DNA from: an uncultured Roseobacter sp.
GTDB lineage: Bacteria > Pseudomonadota > Alphaproteobacteria > Rhodobacterales > Rhodobacteraceae
Assembly (NCBI GenBank): GCA_947501635.1
Contig: CANMWT010000003.1
Span: 186,001 to 250,000 of the forward strand
Direction: 5' to 3'
Length of the DNA: 64,000 nt
This document shows positions 44,377-53,898 of this stretch, piece after piece; within the stretch, counting starts at the first letter, position 1; each line of letters opens with the position of its first letter. The notes under the pieces are model-generated. The model was given only the letters and a program-made list of their open reading frames with translations. It was not told the origin of the DNA and made no database searches. The position numbers and the translations under genes are program-made.

Positions 44377-46926
44377 ATGCGCGATGCCGCTCCAAAAACC
44401 ATCTACCTTCAAGATTACACCCCATTTGGATTTGACGTTGAGAAAGTCGAGCTGACATTTGACCTGCACCCCACACAGACGCGCGTCAAAAGCAAAATCG
44501 CCTTCCGGCCAAACGGCAAGTCCAAGCAGGATTTTTTCCTTCATGGTGAAAACCTTAAGCTGATTTCCTCAAGCATTGACGGCGAGGCTGTATCGCCCGA
44601 TGTCACACCGGAGGGGCTGACTTGCAAGGTTCCTGACAAACCGTTTCTGTGGGAAGCTGAAGTAGAGATTGACCCTCAAAACAACACTGCGCTTGAAGGG
44701 CTTTACATGTCGGGCGGCATGTACTGCACGCAATGCGAGGCCGAAGGGTTTCGCAAAATCACCTATTACCCGGACCGTCCTGATGTCATGAGCACGTTTA
44801 CCGTGCGCATCAATGGCCCTCACCCGGTTCTTTTGTCAAACGGCAACCCGACCGCGCAGAGCGACAGATTTGCGGAATGGCACGATCCCTGGCCCAAACC
44901 GGCCTATCTCTTTGCGCTTGTGGCAGGCGATCTGATCGCGCAATCTGACAGCTTTGTCACCGCCTCAGGGCGCGATGTCGCCCTGAACCTTTATGTCCGT
45001 AAGGGCGATGAGGGGAAATGCGACTTCGGCATGCAGGCGCTCAAAGCCTCTATGACGTGGGACGAACAGGTCTACGGGCGGGAATATGACCTCGACATTT
45101 TCAACATCGTCGCGGTTGATGACTTCAACATGGGGGCGATGGAAAACAAGGGGCTTAATATCTTCAACTCCTCGGCCGTGCTGACCAGCCCCGAAACCTC
45201 GACTGACATGAATTTCGAGCGTGTCGAAGCGATTATCGCTCATGAATACTTTCACAACTGGACGGGCAACCGCATCACTTGCCGCGACTGGTTCCAGCTG
45301 TGCCTCAAGGAAGGTCTGACAGTCTATCGTGACAGCCAGTTTACCTGTGACATGCGCTCTGCCTCGGTCAAACGCATCTCGGACGTCATCGACCTGCGCG
45401 CGCGCCAGTTCCCCGAGGACCAAGGCCCGCTTGCGCATCCGGTCCGGCCCGAAAGCTTTCAGGAGATCAACAACTTCTATACTGCAACCGTCTACGAAAA
45501 GGGTGCCGAGGTAATCGGCATGTTGCGGACACTCGTGGGGCCTGAAGCCTACGGAAAGGCGCTTGATCTTTACTTTGATCGCCATGACGGACAGGCATGC
45601 ACCATCGAGGACTGGTTACAGGTTTTCGAAGATGTTACCGCACGCGACCTGAGCCAGTTCAAACGGTGGTACAGTCAGGCGGGCACACCCACCCTAAGCG
45701 TAAAAGAAGATTGGAATGAGGGTACTTACACACTGACCTTCTCGCAAAACCTCAAGCCATCCACCAGCACGCCCGCGCCAAAGCCGCAAGTGATACCCAT
45801 CGTGACCGGCCTCTTGGCACAAGACGGCACCGAGGCTGTGCCGAGCACGGTGCTGGAACTGACCGAAAGCACCCAGTCCTTCACCTTTGAGGGCCTCAGC
45901 GAACGTCCCATACCCTCAATCTTGCGCGGCTTTTCGGCGCCTGTGGTTCTCGACAATCCCGAGGCAAAAGCGCAGGCGCCCTTCTTGCTGGCCCACGATA
46001 CGGATCCGTTTAACCGCTGGGAAGCGGCGCGCACCCTCGCCCGTGGCAGCCTGCTGGCGATGACGACGCAAGACACACAAGCGGACAAAGCCTACCTCGA
46101 CGGCCTGTTGCGCGTGGTCAAAGACACCACGCTTGATCCGGCTTATCGCGCCCTGATGCTGGGGTTGCCAAGCCAGTCCGATCTGGCCACAGCTCTTTAC
46201 AATCAGGGCATTACACCGGACCCACAAGCCATCTGGCAAGCCCTCGAAGACATGCGGGACGCGCAATCGGCCTATCTGGCCGCAGAACTGCCAGCGCTCT
46301 ATCACGACAATCAAGTCACGCAACCTTACGCGCCCGATGCGGAACAATCCGGAAAACGCGCGCTCGCAAACGCAAGCCTTGGCCTGTTGGCACGCAATGA
46401 CGGCACTGCTTTGGCTGAAAAGCAGTTCGCCAATGCTGACAACATGACACAGCAACTGGCCGCTTTGGGCGTTCTGCTGCGTCAGGGCGAAGGCAGCAAT
46501 GCCCTGCACGCCTTTGAGGCGCAATGGAAAAGCGACCGACTGGTCATGGACAAGTGGTTCGCGCTGCAAGTGATGCACGCCACCCCTGAAAAAGCCGCAG
46601 CAACGGCCGAAACCCTGACCCGCCATCCCGACTTCAATTGGAAAAACCCCAACCGGTTCCGCGCCGTTTTGGGCGGTCTGGCAATGAACCATGCGGGTTT
46701 TCACTACGAGACGGGTGCGGCCTACGATCTGTTGGGCGACTGGCTGCTCCGCCTTGATCCGGTCAATCCGCAAACCACTGCGCGCATGTGCTCTGCCTTT
46801 CAGACCTGGCGGCGGTTTGACGTGTCACGCCAGCAGAAGCTCAAAACCGTACTGGACCGCATTTTGGCAACACCGAGCCTGTCGCGGGACACCAACGAAA
46901 TGATCACCAGAATTCGAGGAGACTGA
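44377..46926 (+). CDS. pepN: Aminopeptidase N (M1 zinc metallopeptidase)
   Basis: An 849-residue cytosolic aminopeptidase with broad specificity. The exopeptidase motif GAMEN is at 253-257, and the zinc site is HEYFH (289-293) with Glu312 in KEGLTVYRD as third ligand. The C-terminal helical domain ends YETGAAYDLLGDWLLRLDPVNPQTTARMCSAF-type sequence as in E. coli PepN. It starts an operon with an SDR gene (3-base gap) and a membrane protein gene. Confidence 0.96.
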   Translation: MRDAAPKTIYLQDYTPFGFDVEKVELTFDLHPTQTRVKSKIAFRPNGKSKQDFFLHGENLKLISSSIDGEAVSPDVTPEGLTCKVPDKPFLWEAEVEIDPQNNTALEGLYMSGGMYCTQCEAEGFRKITYYPDRPDVMSTFTVRINGPHPVLLSNGNPTAQSDRFAEWHDPWPKPAYLFALVAGDLIAQSDSFVTASGRDVALNLYVRKGDEGKCDFGMQALKASMTWDEQVYGREYDLDIFNIVAVDDFNMGAMENKGLNIFNSSAVLTSPETSTDMNFERVEAIIAHEYFHNWTGNRITCRDWFQLCLKEGLTVYRDSQFTCDMRSASVKRISDVIDLRARQFPEDQGPLAHPVRPESFQEINNFYTATVYEKGAEVIGMLRTLVGPEAYGKALDLYFDRHDGQACTIEDWLQVFEDVTARDLSQFKRWYSQAGTPTLSVKEDWNEGTYTLTFSQNLKPSTSTPAPKPQVIPIVTGLLAQDGTEAVPSTVLELTESTQSFTFEGLSERPIPSILRGFSAPVVLDNPEAKAQAPFLLAHDTDPFNRWEAARTLARGSLLAMTTQDTQADKAYLDGLLRVVKDTTLDPAYRALMLGLPSQSDLATALYNQGITPDPQAIWQALEDMRDAQSAYLAAELPALYHDNQVTQPYAPDAEQSGKRALANASLGLLARNDGTALAEKQFANADNMTQQLAALGVLLRQGEGSNALHAFEAQWKSDRLVMDKWFALQVMHATPEKAAATAETLTRHPDFNWKNPNRFRAVLGGLAMNHAGFHYETGAAYDLLGDWLLRLDPVNPQTTARMCSAFQTWRRFDVSRQQKLKTVLDRILATPSLSRDTNEMITRIRGD

Positions 46927-46929
46927 TCC

Positions 46930-47670
46930 ATGAAACCCGTTATGCTCATTACCGGCGGTTCAGCTGGTATCGGGGCCGCCTGCGCCCGCATCGCTGCTGC
47001 CCGCGGATACGATCTGGCACTGAACTACCGCTCCGATGACGCAAGCGCCGAGGCTGTCGCGGAGGCCTGCCGCGCGGCAGGCGCGGCGGTGTTGCTGTGC
47101 AAAGGCGATGTAGCTGACCCGCAAGCGATCGCCGACATCTACGACCAGATCGACGCGCAATACGGCAGGCTAGATGCGTTGGTCAACAATGCCGGTGTCG
47201 TCGATCAGACAGCAAAAGTAACCGATGTCACCCACGCGCGCCTCAGGCGCATGTTCGACATCAACGTGATCGGCGCAATCCTTGTCGCCAAAGAGGCGGT
47301 CTTGCGCATGCAAGCCGGCGGCAGGGGCGGCGTGATCGTCAACATCTCTTCGGCCGCAGCGCGTTTGGGGTCGGGAAACCAATATGTGGACTACGCCGCA
47401 TCAAAGGCCGCAATTGATACTTTTACCAAGGGGTTATCCGACGAAGTTGCCGCAGATAATATCCGCGTCATGGCTATCAGGCCGGGCCTGATCGAAACCG
47501 AACTCCACGCCAAAGGTGGAGAGCCCGGCCGCGCAGACAAATTGGCGCATATGGTCCCGATGAAGCGCAAAGGCTCGGCTGAGGAAGTGGCGCAGGCGAT
47601 CATGTGGCTTTGCTCTGAGGAGGCAAGCTATGTGACAGGGTCCACACTGGACGTCACCGGTGGACGCTGA
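46930..47670 (+). CDS. Short-chain dehydrogenase/reductase
   Basis: A 246-residue classical SDR. The cofactor motif is ITGGSAGIGAACA (residues 7-19), the NNAG motif is in LDALVNNAGVV, and the catalytic residues are Ser in VNISSAAAR and Tyr/Lys in YVDYAASKAAID. The C-terminus has RPGLIETELHAKGGEPGRADKLAHMVPMKRKGSAEEVA and VTGSTLDVTGGR. The substrate is unknown. It sits 3 bases after pepN and its end overlaps the next gene by 11 bases. Confidence 0.9.
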   Translation: MKPVMLITGGSAGIGAACARIAAARGYDLALNYRSDDASAEAVAEACRAAGAAVLLCKGDVADPQAIADIYDQIDAQYGRLDALVNNAGVVDQTAKVTDVTHARLRRMFDINVIGAILVAKEAVLRMQAGGRGGVIVNISSAAARLGSGNQYVDYAASKAAIDTFTKGLSDEVAADNIRVMAIRPGLIETELHAKGGEPGRADKLAHMVPMKRKGSAEEVAQAIMWLCSEEASYVTGSTLDVTGGR

Positions 47671-48097
47671 CACCTACAGCTACCGCCGAACGGGGCGCAA
47701 CCGTGCAACACTTCTGGCGGTTACTGGCGTATGGTTCGTGCTCGTTGCGGCCATTCTGCTGGTTGACGCTGCCCCGTGGTTGATGGCGATTTTGGGGGCC
47801 TTTACCCTGCCAGCAGTGTGGGATCTGTACCGCAATCCTGAATCCGGTCTCGATTTCACGCCCGAGACGCTGACATGGTTTACCGGCAGCCGTGATGCCT
47901 CCGTGAACTGGCAGGAAATCGAAAAAATCCGGCTCGACACGCGGCTCGATTTCTCCGTCAGGGCTTCGGCGGTGCTGCATTCTGGCCGCAAGATCCGCCT
48001 GCCCTACGAGTGCACGCCGCCGCATGAAATGCTCGAAGCGGCCCTCAATGCCCGCGGCATACGCACCGAACGACACCATTTCTCACTGATCGGATAG
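47660..48097 (+). CDS. Unknown 145-residue membrane protein, GTG start overlapping the SDR gene
   Basis: A protein with two adjacent hydrophobic segments (about residues 17-34 and 39-56) followed by a soluble PH-like beta domain (LDFTPETLTWFTGSRDASVNWQEIEKIRL). The start is read as GTG 47660, inside the last codons of the SDR gene, for an 11-base overlap; no ATG lies in the region. The layout (two helices then a beta-rich domain) resembles bacterial PH-domain membrane proteins. Function is unknown. It ends 3 bases from the convergent transglycosylase. Confidence 0.75.
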   Translation: MDADTYSYRRTGRNRATLLAVTGVWFVLVAAILLVDAAPWLMAILGAFTLPAVWDLYRNPESGLDFTPETLTWFTGSRDASVNWQEIEKIRLDTRLDFSVRASAVLHSGRKIRLPYECTPPHEMLEAALNARGIRTERHHFSLIG

Positions 48098-48100
48098 CGG

Positions 48101-48718
48101 TCAGCCCTTGGGCGCGCAGAAGGGCTGTGTTTTCAGCCAGCTCGCGATATCGGACTGTTTTGACTGCACCCGCATCGGGCCCCAATCAGCCGCCACTCCT
48201 CGCCATCGCTGGTCTTTGGCGGCAATCACACCATCACGCGGCACGGTGACCGCCATAATCCGGATCGCGCAACTGAGGTTTTCGCCACCATCTTTCAATG
48301 CCTCCCCGGACCCTGCCCTGCAACCATACCCGCGCGCCGTCGCCGGTGAGATTTGCAACAGCCCGAACCACTTGCCATTTGGGCTGACTGCTGCCGGCTT
48401 ATAGGTGCTTTCGTGTTTTGACAGGGCCGAAAGAAACCCGACCCAAAAAGCTTCGCGCCGGGCCGGTCCTGCTGTCTCATAGGCCGGGCACCATCGATCA
48501 ATATCCTCAGGTGCCATTTCAACCAGCGGCTGTCCATGCGTATTCAGCGCCTTGACCGCGGCGCTATTCCACGTCTCATGGCCTGGCACATGACTCCACC
48601 GCATATCGGGAAATGTCGCAACCGGCTCTGCACTGGTTTCGGGCGGCAACTCTGGTGCTGCGCTGCAGGATGCGAGGGCCAACACGCCCAAGAATACAAG
48701 AATGTTTCGTTTCATCAT
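48101..48718 (-). CDS. Lytic transglycosylase SLT-domain lipoprotein
   Basis: A 205-residue exported lipoprotein. The signal peptide ends in the lipobox LASC (Cys18). The SLT/lysozyme-like domain has FLSALSKHESTYKPAAVSPNGKWFGLLQISPATARGYGC, where the Glu in KHES is the presumed catalytic acid, then a structural GxxNLSCAIRIM segment. It cleaves peptidoglycan glycan strands in the periplasm. The start has two consecutive Met codons. Confidence 0.85.
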   Translation of the reverse strand: MMKRNILVFLGVLALASCSAAPELPPETSAEPVATFPDMRWSHVPGHETWNSAAVKALNTHGQPLVEMAPEDIDRWCPAYETAGPARREAFWVGFLSALSKHESTYKPAAVSPNGKWFGLLQISPATARGYGCRAGSGEALKDGGENLSCAIRIMAVTVPRDGVIAAKDQRWRGVAADWGPMRVQSKQSDIASWLKTQPFCAPKG

Positions 48719-48948
48719 GTCATTTGCGCCAGTTTAAAGCTCTGAGGCAAGAGCGGATGACACCCTTCTACGGCTTTGTGCAGGCCAATTTATGGCAGCC
48801 CTGCGCCATCGTCACCAATCAGGCGACAAGCCCCGGCAATTGTATCCGCAAGGCTCACCAATCAACGCGATATCTCCGCGCCCACGCCATGTTTCAGCCC
48901 AAAAGGGCAGTCATCCTCGCTGCAAGAGTAAGGATTGGACCCTGTTAA

Positions 48949-50217
48949 ATGTCACTTTTGTCAAAGTTAATGCGCAAAGCGCAGCCCAGCGAAAACAGCG
49001 CGCAACCCGAGGCGCCAGCCGCGTTGCGCCCACCAATGGGGCAAACGCCCAAAGCCGTGCAGGGTACGGCATCCCTGATGATTGCCTGCCCCAGCCCCAC
49101 GCGCGAAGACCGCGCCCGGGACGCGCATCGCCTGCGGGGCCAGTTTCTGGCGCGTCAGGAGCGGTGGGAAGACCTCAGCGCTGAAATCGCCGCTGCGGAT
49201 CGTGATCTTGCAAGTACACCCGGTGCGATGTCTGTGTCGGAACTGATTTGCTATGGCGCCCGGTCCGACGTTGTGGCAGCTGCGGAACATGCGCTGATAG
49301 ACGGGCGCCCGTCGCGTGATGCGCCACTTCTTGAGGGGATCGAAGCGCTCGAAGAGATGCTCGCCGAAGCCCCCAAAGATCCCATTCGCGCCATCACCGT
49401 AGCACAGGCCCATATGGATATCGGCTGGGCATGGCGCGGGACGAACTGGCAAGAGCATGTGCCTCAGCGCAACATGGACGCGTTCGAAGCGCATTTTGAC
49501 CGCGCACGCGATATTCTGCAGCCCTTTGAAGACCGCTGCGCGCAATCGGCGCTCTATTGCACTGCTCAAACCGCGTTGAACGCAAGCGGCCCTGTCGCCG
49601 GCGCACGGGTCGCCCGGCAATACGAACGTCTGATCGACCTTAACCCGATGAACCCCGCTCCGATGCGCGCGCTTGGCAACTATGTCTCGCCCAAGTGGTA
49701 TGGCAGCCATCAGCAACTCGAGGTCGAAGCCCGACGCACCGCTGCGCGCACCGAAGCGCATTGGGGCGCAGGCGGATACACATGGGTTATGTTTGACGCT
49801 TTGGCGGGCGATCCGACCGCCTGCGCCAATCTCGACGCCGATTTCTTTATCGAAGGCCTGCAGGATGTTCTGGACCGGCTGACCGACCAGCATACCGCCA
49901 ACACACTGGCCGCGTTCTGCGCACACACCATAGGCGCACATCGCACCGGTCACCCACAGGCGGATGCGACCCGCGCCCGCATCGCGGAATGCGCGCATTG
50001 GATTGTGCGCAACCATCTGACCGAATTACACCCGTTGATCTGGGCACATGCCGCAGCCGGCTTTGACAACGGGTTGCGCGTACCCTCTCCGCGACGCTTT
50101 GCAGCAACGGGCCAGCAAAACGCGCTGCGGGTGATTGCAACACTCTTCCAGAACGAAATCGAGGACGGACGCCGCATCATCTTTACCGCCGAAGGCCCCG
50201 TTGCCGAACACTGCTGA
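48949..50217 (+). CDS. Unknown 422-residue protein
   Basis: No family is recognised. The protein is soluble and largely helical, with a low-complexity N-terminus (residues 12-45). Several helix pairs, such as DAHRLRGQFLARQERWEDLSAEIAAADRDL and QYERLIDLNPMNPAPMRALGNYVSPKWYG, are reminiscent of tetratricopeptide-like repeats, but I cannot define repeat units. There is no signal peptide. It is followed after 23 bases by another unknown gene, with which it probably forms an operon. The 230 bases upstream hold no supported gene. Confidence 0.75.
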   Translation: MSLLSKLMRKAQPSENSAQPEAPAALRPPMGQTPKAVQGTASLMIACPSPTREDRARDAHRLRGQFLARQERWEDLSAEIAAADRDLASTPGAMSVSELICYGARSDVVAAAEHALIDGRPSRDAPLLEGIEALEEMLAEAPKDPIRAITVAQAHMDIGWAWRGTNWQEHVPQRNMDAFEAHFDRARDILQPFEDRCAQSALYCTAQTALNASGPVAGARVARQYERLIDLNPMNPAPMRALGNYVSPKWYGSHQQLEVEARRTAARTEAHWGAGGYTWVMFDALAGDPTACANLDADFFIEGLQDVLDRLTDQHTANTLAAFCAHTIGAHRTGHPQADATRARIAECAHWIVRNHLTELHPLIWAHAAAGFDNGLRVPSPRRFAATGQQNALRVIATLFQNEIEDGRRIIFTAEGPVAEHC

Positions 50218-50240
50218 AACCAAAGTCGAGAGGACGTAGC

Positions 50241-50723
50241 ATGGGACAGATACCCGAAGACGCCACGCATTGGGACAGCGGTGACTGGATCGCATGGCAC
50301 CGGACCGAAATGGGGCTCGATGACCGGCCCTGTACAGCCGCCACGCAGGACACGATGGCGCAACTGACAGCTTTGCATGTCAGCCTGCTGCGAGCCGCCA
50401 AAGGATACTATGACATGACCGGCCACCACCTGCCGGTCTACCGCGAGATCGCCCATACACATGCCGCGATCCACTGCGATCTACCGCTTAGCGGCCCCGG
50501 CACCACCAGCCGCGAAACCGGCGTCGAAGTGATGTGGCTGGAGCCGCATGGTCCAACCAATATCGTCAACGTCGATCTGACGCTGCCCTTTGCCACGCTG
50601 ATTGTGGTGCGCATCAAGGACAACTTCAAAACCTCTGCACGGATGATCCAGCGCAGCGCCCTACCCGAGGCGCACGACGGTCCCTATCCGTTGCGCTGGC
50701 ACGCGTTGCCCCACAAGCTTTAG
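50241..50723 (+). CDS. Unknown 160-residue protein paired with the preceding gene
   Basis: A soluble alpha/beta protein with no recognised domain. An N-terminal acidic, Trp-rich part (WDSGDWIAWHRTEMG) is followed by HHLPVYREIAHTHAAIHCDLPL and a beta-rich TGVEVMWLEPHG and TNIVNVDLTLPFATLIVVRIKD. A gagagga ribosome binding site precedes the ATG. It lies 23 bases after the 422-residue gene and 102 bases before gatB. Confidence 0.75.
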   Translation: MGQIPEDATHWDSGDWIAWHRTEMGLDDRPCTAATQDTMAQLTALHVSLLRAAKGYYDMTGHHLPVYREIAHTHAAIHCDLPLSGPGTTSRETGVEVMWLEPHGPTNIVNVDLTLPFATLIVVRIKDNFKTSARMIQRSALPEAHDGPYPLRWHALPHKL

Positions 50724-50750
50724 CCCGCACCAAAGCCCGTCGCCTTTCGT

Positions 50751-50768
50751 GCTGCAAGGCCTTGCAGC
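50751..50768. repeat. 18-base perfect palindrome before gatB
   Basis: GCTGCAAGGCCTTGCAGC reads the same on both strands. As RNA it gives a 7-base-pair hairpin with a GGCC loop. It lies 58 bases before the gatB ATG and 27 bases after the previous stop, with no T-run, so it could be an operator or a leader hairpin. Confidence 0.5.
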
Positions 50769-50825
50769 AGGCTGCACGCTGGCCTAAACCCCACTCAGCT
50801 ACCGCTGTTTAAGGGACGAAGACCG

Positions 50826-52337
50826 ATGCTCGATCTTACATACGAAACCCCCAAGCCTAAAGTCATCGCAGGTGCGAAACACGACTGGGAACTCGTGATC
50901 GGTATGGAGGTGCATGCACAGGTCACCTCCAACGCGAAACTCTTCTCAGCGGCCTCAACGAAATTCGGGGCGGAGCCAAACAACAACGTGTCTTTTGTTG
51001 ACGCAGCCATGCCCGGCATGTTGCCCACCATAAACGAATTCTGTGTCGAACAGGCAGTGCGGACAGGTTTGGGCCTCAAGGCCGAGATCAACCTGATGTC
51101 CGCCTTTGACCGCAAGAACTACTTTTATCCCGACCTGCCCCAAGGCTACCAGATCAGCCAGCTCTATCACCCGATTGTCGGCGAAGGTGAGGTGCTGGTC
51201 GAAATGGGGGACGGCTCCGCACGCCTTGTGCGCGTTGAACGCATCCACCTTGAACAGGATGCGGGCAAGTCAATCCACGACATGGATCCGAACATGTCCT
51301 TCGTCGATCTCAACCGCACCGGCGTCGCCCTGATGGAAATCGTCTCGCGTCCCGATATCCGCGGCCCCGAGGAAGCTGCCGCTTACCTGGCCAAGCTGCG
51401 CCAGATCATGCGTTATCTGGGAACCTGCAACGGCGACATGCAATCCGGTGCCATGCGCGCGGACGTCAACGTCTCAATCTGTCGTCCGGGAGACTACGAA
51501 AAATATCAGGCCACACAGGATTTCAGCCACCTTGGCACCCGTTGTGAAATCAAGAACATGAACTCGATGCGCTTTATACAGCAGGCCATCGACGTCGAAG
51601 CCCGTCGTCAGATCGCGATTGTCGAAGCCGGCGGCGCAGTCGAACAGGAAACCCGCCTGTATGACCCCGACAAGAACGAAACCCGCTCCATGCGGTCCAA
51701 GGAAGAAGCGCATGACTACCGCTATTTCCCTGACCCGGACTTGCTCCCGCTTGAAATCGAACAAGCGTGGGTTGATGACATCGCTGCCAACCTGCCCGAA
51801 TTGCCAGACGCGAAAAAGGCGCGGTTTATCGCGGATTTCAACCTCTCTGACTATGACGCGTCAGTTCTGACTGCAGATCTGGACAGCGCAGGCTACTTTG
51901 AAGCCGTCGCAAAAGGCCGTGACGGCAAAATGGCCGCGAACTGGGTCATCAACGAATTGTTCGGTCGCCTCAAGAAGGAAGACCACGACATCACGCAAAG
52001 CCCCGTTTCACCCGCACAACTGGGCGCGATCATTGACCTGATCGCCTCGGATGCGATCTCGGGCAAGATCGCCAAAGACCTCTTCGAGATCGTCTACACT
52101 GAAGGTGGCGATCCGGCCGAGATCGTGGAAGCACGCGGCATGAAACAGGTCACCGATACCGGTGCCATCGAAACGGCCGTCGATGAAATCATCGCCGCCA
52201 ACCCCGAACAGGTCGCCAAGGCGAAGGAAAACCCCAAGCTTGCGGGCTGGTTTGTCGGTCAGGTGATGAAAGCCACCGGCGGCAAGGCTAACCCCAAGGT
52301 GGTCAACCAGCTGGTCGCTGCCAAACTGGCGGGTTAA
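50826..52337 (+). CDS. gatB: Aspartyl/glutamyl-tRNA amidotransferase subunit B
   Basis: A 503-residue subunit of GatCAB, which turns Glu-tRNA(Gln) and Asp-tRNA(Asn) into the amide forms. Motifs include [21 protein letters not shown], the [19 protein letters not shown] segment, [15 protein letters not shown], and the C-terminal YqeY-like tail with [17 protein letters not shown]. Full length. gatA and gatC are not in the window. Confidence 0.97.
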   Translation: MLDLTYETPKPKVIAGAKHDWELVIGMEVHAQVTSNAKLFSAASTKFGAEPNNNVSFVDAAMPGMLPTINEFCVEQAVRTGLGLKAEINLMSAFDRKNYFYPDLPQGYQISQLYHPIVGEGEVLVEMGDGSARLVRVERIHLEQDAGKSIHDMDPNMSFVDLNRTGVALMEIVSRPDIRGPEEAAAYLAKLRQIMRYLGTCNGDMQSGAMRADVNVSICRPGDYEKYQATQDFSHLGTRCEIKNMNSMRFIQQAIDVEARRQIAIVEAGGAVEQETRLYDPDKNETRSMRSKEEAHDYRYFPDPDLLPLEIEQAWVDDIAANLPELPDAKKARFIADFNLSDYDASVLTADLDSAGYFEAVAKGRDGKMAANWVINELFGRLKKEDHDITQSPVSPAQLGAIIDLIASDAISGKIAKDLFEIVYTEGGDPAEIVEARGMKQVTDTGAIETAVDEIIAANPEQVAKAKENPKLAGWFVGQVMKATGGKANPKVVNQLVAAKLAG

Positions 52338-52495
52338 CCGCGCGACAGGCCCCTGTTTCCCAGAACCAGACGCCCGAATGCGCGCGTCGGCCCCGCGCAG
52401 CTGCGCACCGGGGCGGGCCGCCGCGTAGAATATCGTTGGCGCCAAACGTTTTGCCCGGTACCGTGCAAAAACACACCAGCTTTGAAAGCTTTGAG

Positions 52496-52969
52496 ATGAC
52501 AGCACCTTTCCGCTCATCCGTCCACCGGGTAAAGCCCGAATGGATCGACTACAACGGCCATATGAACATGGCCTATTACTCGGTCATTTTCGATGAGGCA
52601 GCAGACGAGATTTACCCACAACTGGGCTTTGGTCCTGAGTATCAAAAAACCGGCTGCACGACCTACACTGGCGAATTCCACATATGTTATCTGCGGGAAC
52701 TGCACCTGAACGACGCAGTCACGGTCACACTGCAGTTGCTCGATTTCGATGAAAAGAGGTTCCACACCTATCAGGAAATCTGGCACGCAGACGGGTGGTG
52801 CGCGGCGACGGGCGAAGCGATGGGGTTGCATGTGGACCAATCGGTGCCTTGCGTGGCGCCAATGCCGACAGACAATCTGGCGAAGCTGCAAAAGCTCTAT
52901 GATGCGCACAAAAACCTGCCCCGTCCGGAAAGGGCCGGCCGCAGCATCGGTATCAAAAGAAAAAGCTGA
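52496..52969 (+). CDS. Hotdog-fold thioesterase (4HBT family)
   Basis: A 157-residue acyl-CoA thioesterase-like protein. The catalytic region is PEWIDYNGHMNMAYYSVIFDEAADEIYP, with the D-Y-N-G-H-M-N pattern seen in thioesterases linked to carnitine and betaine metabolism. The substrate is not known. I start it at ATG 52496; the frame opens upstream at 52436 but the family similarity begins at the later Met. The preceding 158 bases hold no gene. Confidence 0.85.
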   Translation: MTAPFRSSVHRVKPEWIDYNGHMNMAYYSVIFDEAADEIYPQLGFGPEYQKTGCTTYTGEFHICYLRELHLNDAVTVTLQLLDFDEKRFHTYQEIWHADGWCAATGEAMGLHVDQSVPCVAPMPTDNLAKLQKLYDAHKNLPRPERAGRSIGIKRKS

Positions 52970-53069
52970 CGGCCAAATCAGTTACAGAATGCGACAACGA
53001 CAACAGCCAAGTCTTTCGCGTATCGCATCCGCTTGCTATAGCAGTTTTCAGTGTTTTTCGGGAGGTTTC

Positions 53070-53555
53070 ATGTCCAACTACGAATATCGCGTCGTGGCAG
53101 CACCCACGCGGGGCGTAAAGGCCAAAGGCATCAAATCCGCCGAAGCCCGCTTTTCCCACGCGCTTGAGCAGTTGATGAACGCCATGGCAGCTGACGGATG
53201 GGAGTACCAGCGCGCCGAAACCCTGCCATCCACGGAACGCTCGGGCCTCACATCAAGCACGACCACATGGCGCAATGTTCTGGTTTTCCGCCGCCCGAAG
53301 GAACAGCCGGCTACAGAACCGGTAGAGAAACCCGCGATGCACAACGAGCCGCCGCTTACAGCGGTTGCACCGACGGCGGCGGCACTTCCCGAAATCGTGA
53401 CCCCCGAAACACCCGAAGACGACGCATCCAAAAGCGCTGGCGCCAGCCGCATGTTGCGCGACAATGGTGTTGAAGAACTTAGCGAGGTCTCGGGGCTAAC
53501 AAATTCACTGACCCAGCTTGCAGCAACACGAAACTCAAGAAAGTCAGATGATTAG
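53070..53555 (+). CDS. DUF4177-type protein with a long disordered tail
   Basis: A 161-residue protein. Residues 1-75 resemble DUF4177 (YEYRVVAAPTRG...LEQLMNAMAADGWEYQRAETLPS...NVLVFRRP). The rest is rich in Pro, Ala, Glu and Thr and probably disordered, ending with a conserved-looking VEELSEVSGLTNSLTQLAATR helix. The start at 53070 has gggagg 5 bases upstream. Function is unknown. It converges on bolA with a 9-base gap. Confidence 0.8.
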   Translation: MSNYEYRVVAAPTRGVKAKGIKSAEARFSHALEQLMNAMAADGWEYQRAETLPSTERSGLTSSTTTWRNVLVFRRPKEQPATEPVEKPAMHNEPPLTAVAPTAAALPEIVTPETPEDDASKSAGASRMLRDNGVEELSEVSGLTNSLTQLAATRNSRKSDD

Positions 53556-53564
53556 AGCGCAAAG

Positions 53565-53822
53565 CTAAACATCTACATCAAGTGCAAGCGCATGAATGCT
53601 GCCGATCAGATCGGCCCCCAGCGCGCTGTGGACAGCGCGGTGCCGCGCCAGTCGATTCATACCCTTGAAAGCCTCTGCGCGGATCATAACATTAAAGTGG
53701 CTTTCCACCCCTTCGGTGAACCCCGCATGCCCGCGATGGCTTTCGGTATCGTCGACGACTTCAAGAGCCCGCGGCGCAAAAGCCTTGTTCAAAACATCTT
53801 CAATATCTTGCCGTTTAGACAT
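53565..53822 (-). CDS. bolA: BolA-family protein
   Basis: An 85-residue BolA protein. The helix-turn-helix-like core runs ALEVVDDTESHRGHAGFTEGVESHFNVMIRAEAFKGMNRLARHRAVHSAL, and the invariant His lies in GSIHALAL. BolA proteins partner with monothiol glutaredoxins and share iron-sulfur clusters in iron homeostasis, and may bind DNA. It is divergent from the J-domain gene with 76 bases between them. Confidence 0.93.
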   Translation of the reverse strand: MSKRQDIEDVLNKAFAPRALEVVDDTESHRGHAGFTEGVESHFNVMIRAEAFKGMNRLARHRAVHSALGADLIGSIHALALDVDV

Positions 53823-53898
53823 TTTTTTTCGCTGCCCCCTTCACTCTTTTCACCGGCAGTCTAAACTAAGCGGCCTCGACTCGTATAGGTGCCAAAAA

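Noticed and set aside
48719-48948. Plus frame running into the 422-residue gene region
   Set aside because: Its translation looks random, it overlaps the lipoprotein signal sequence on the other strand, and no ribosome binding site is seen.
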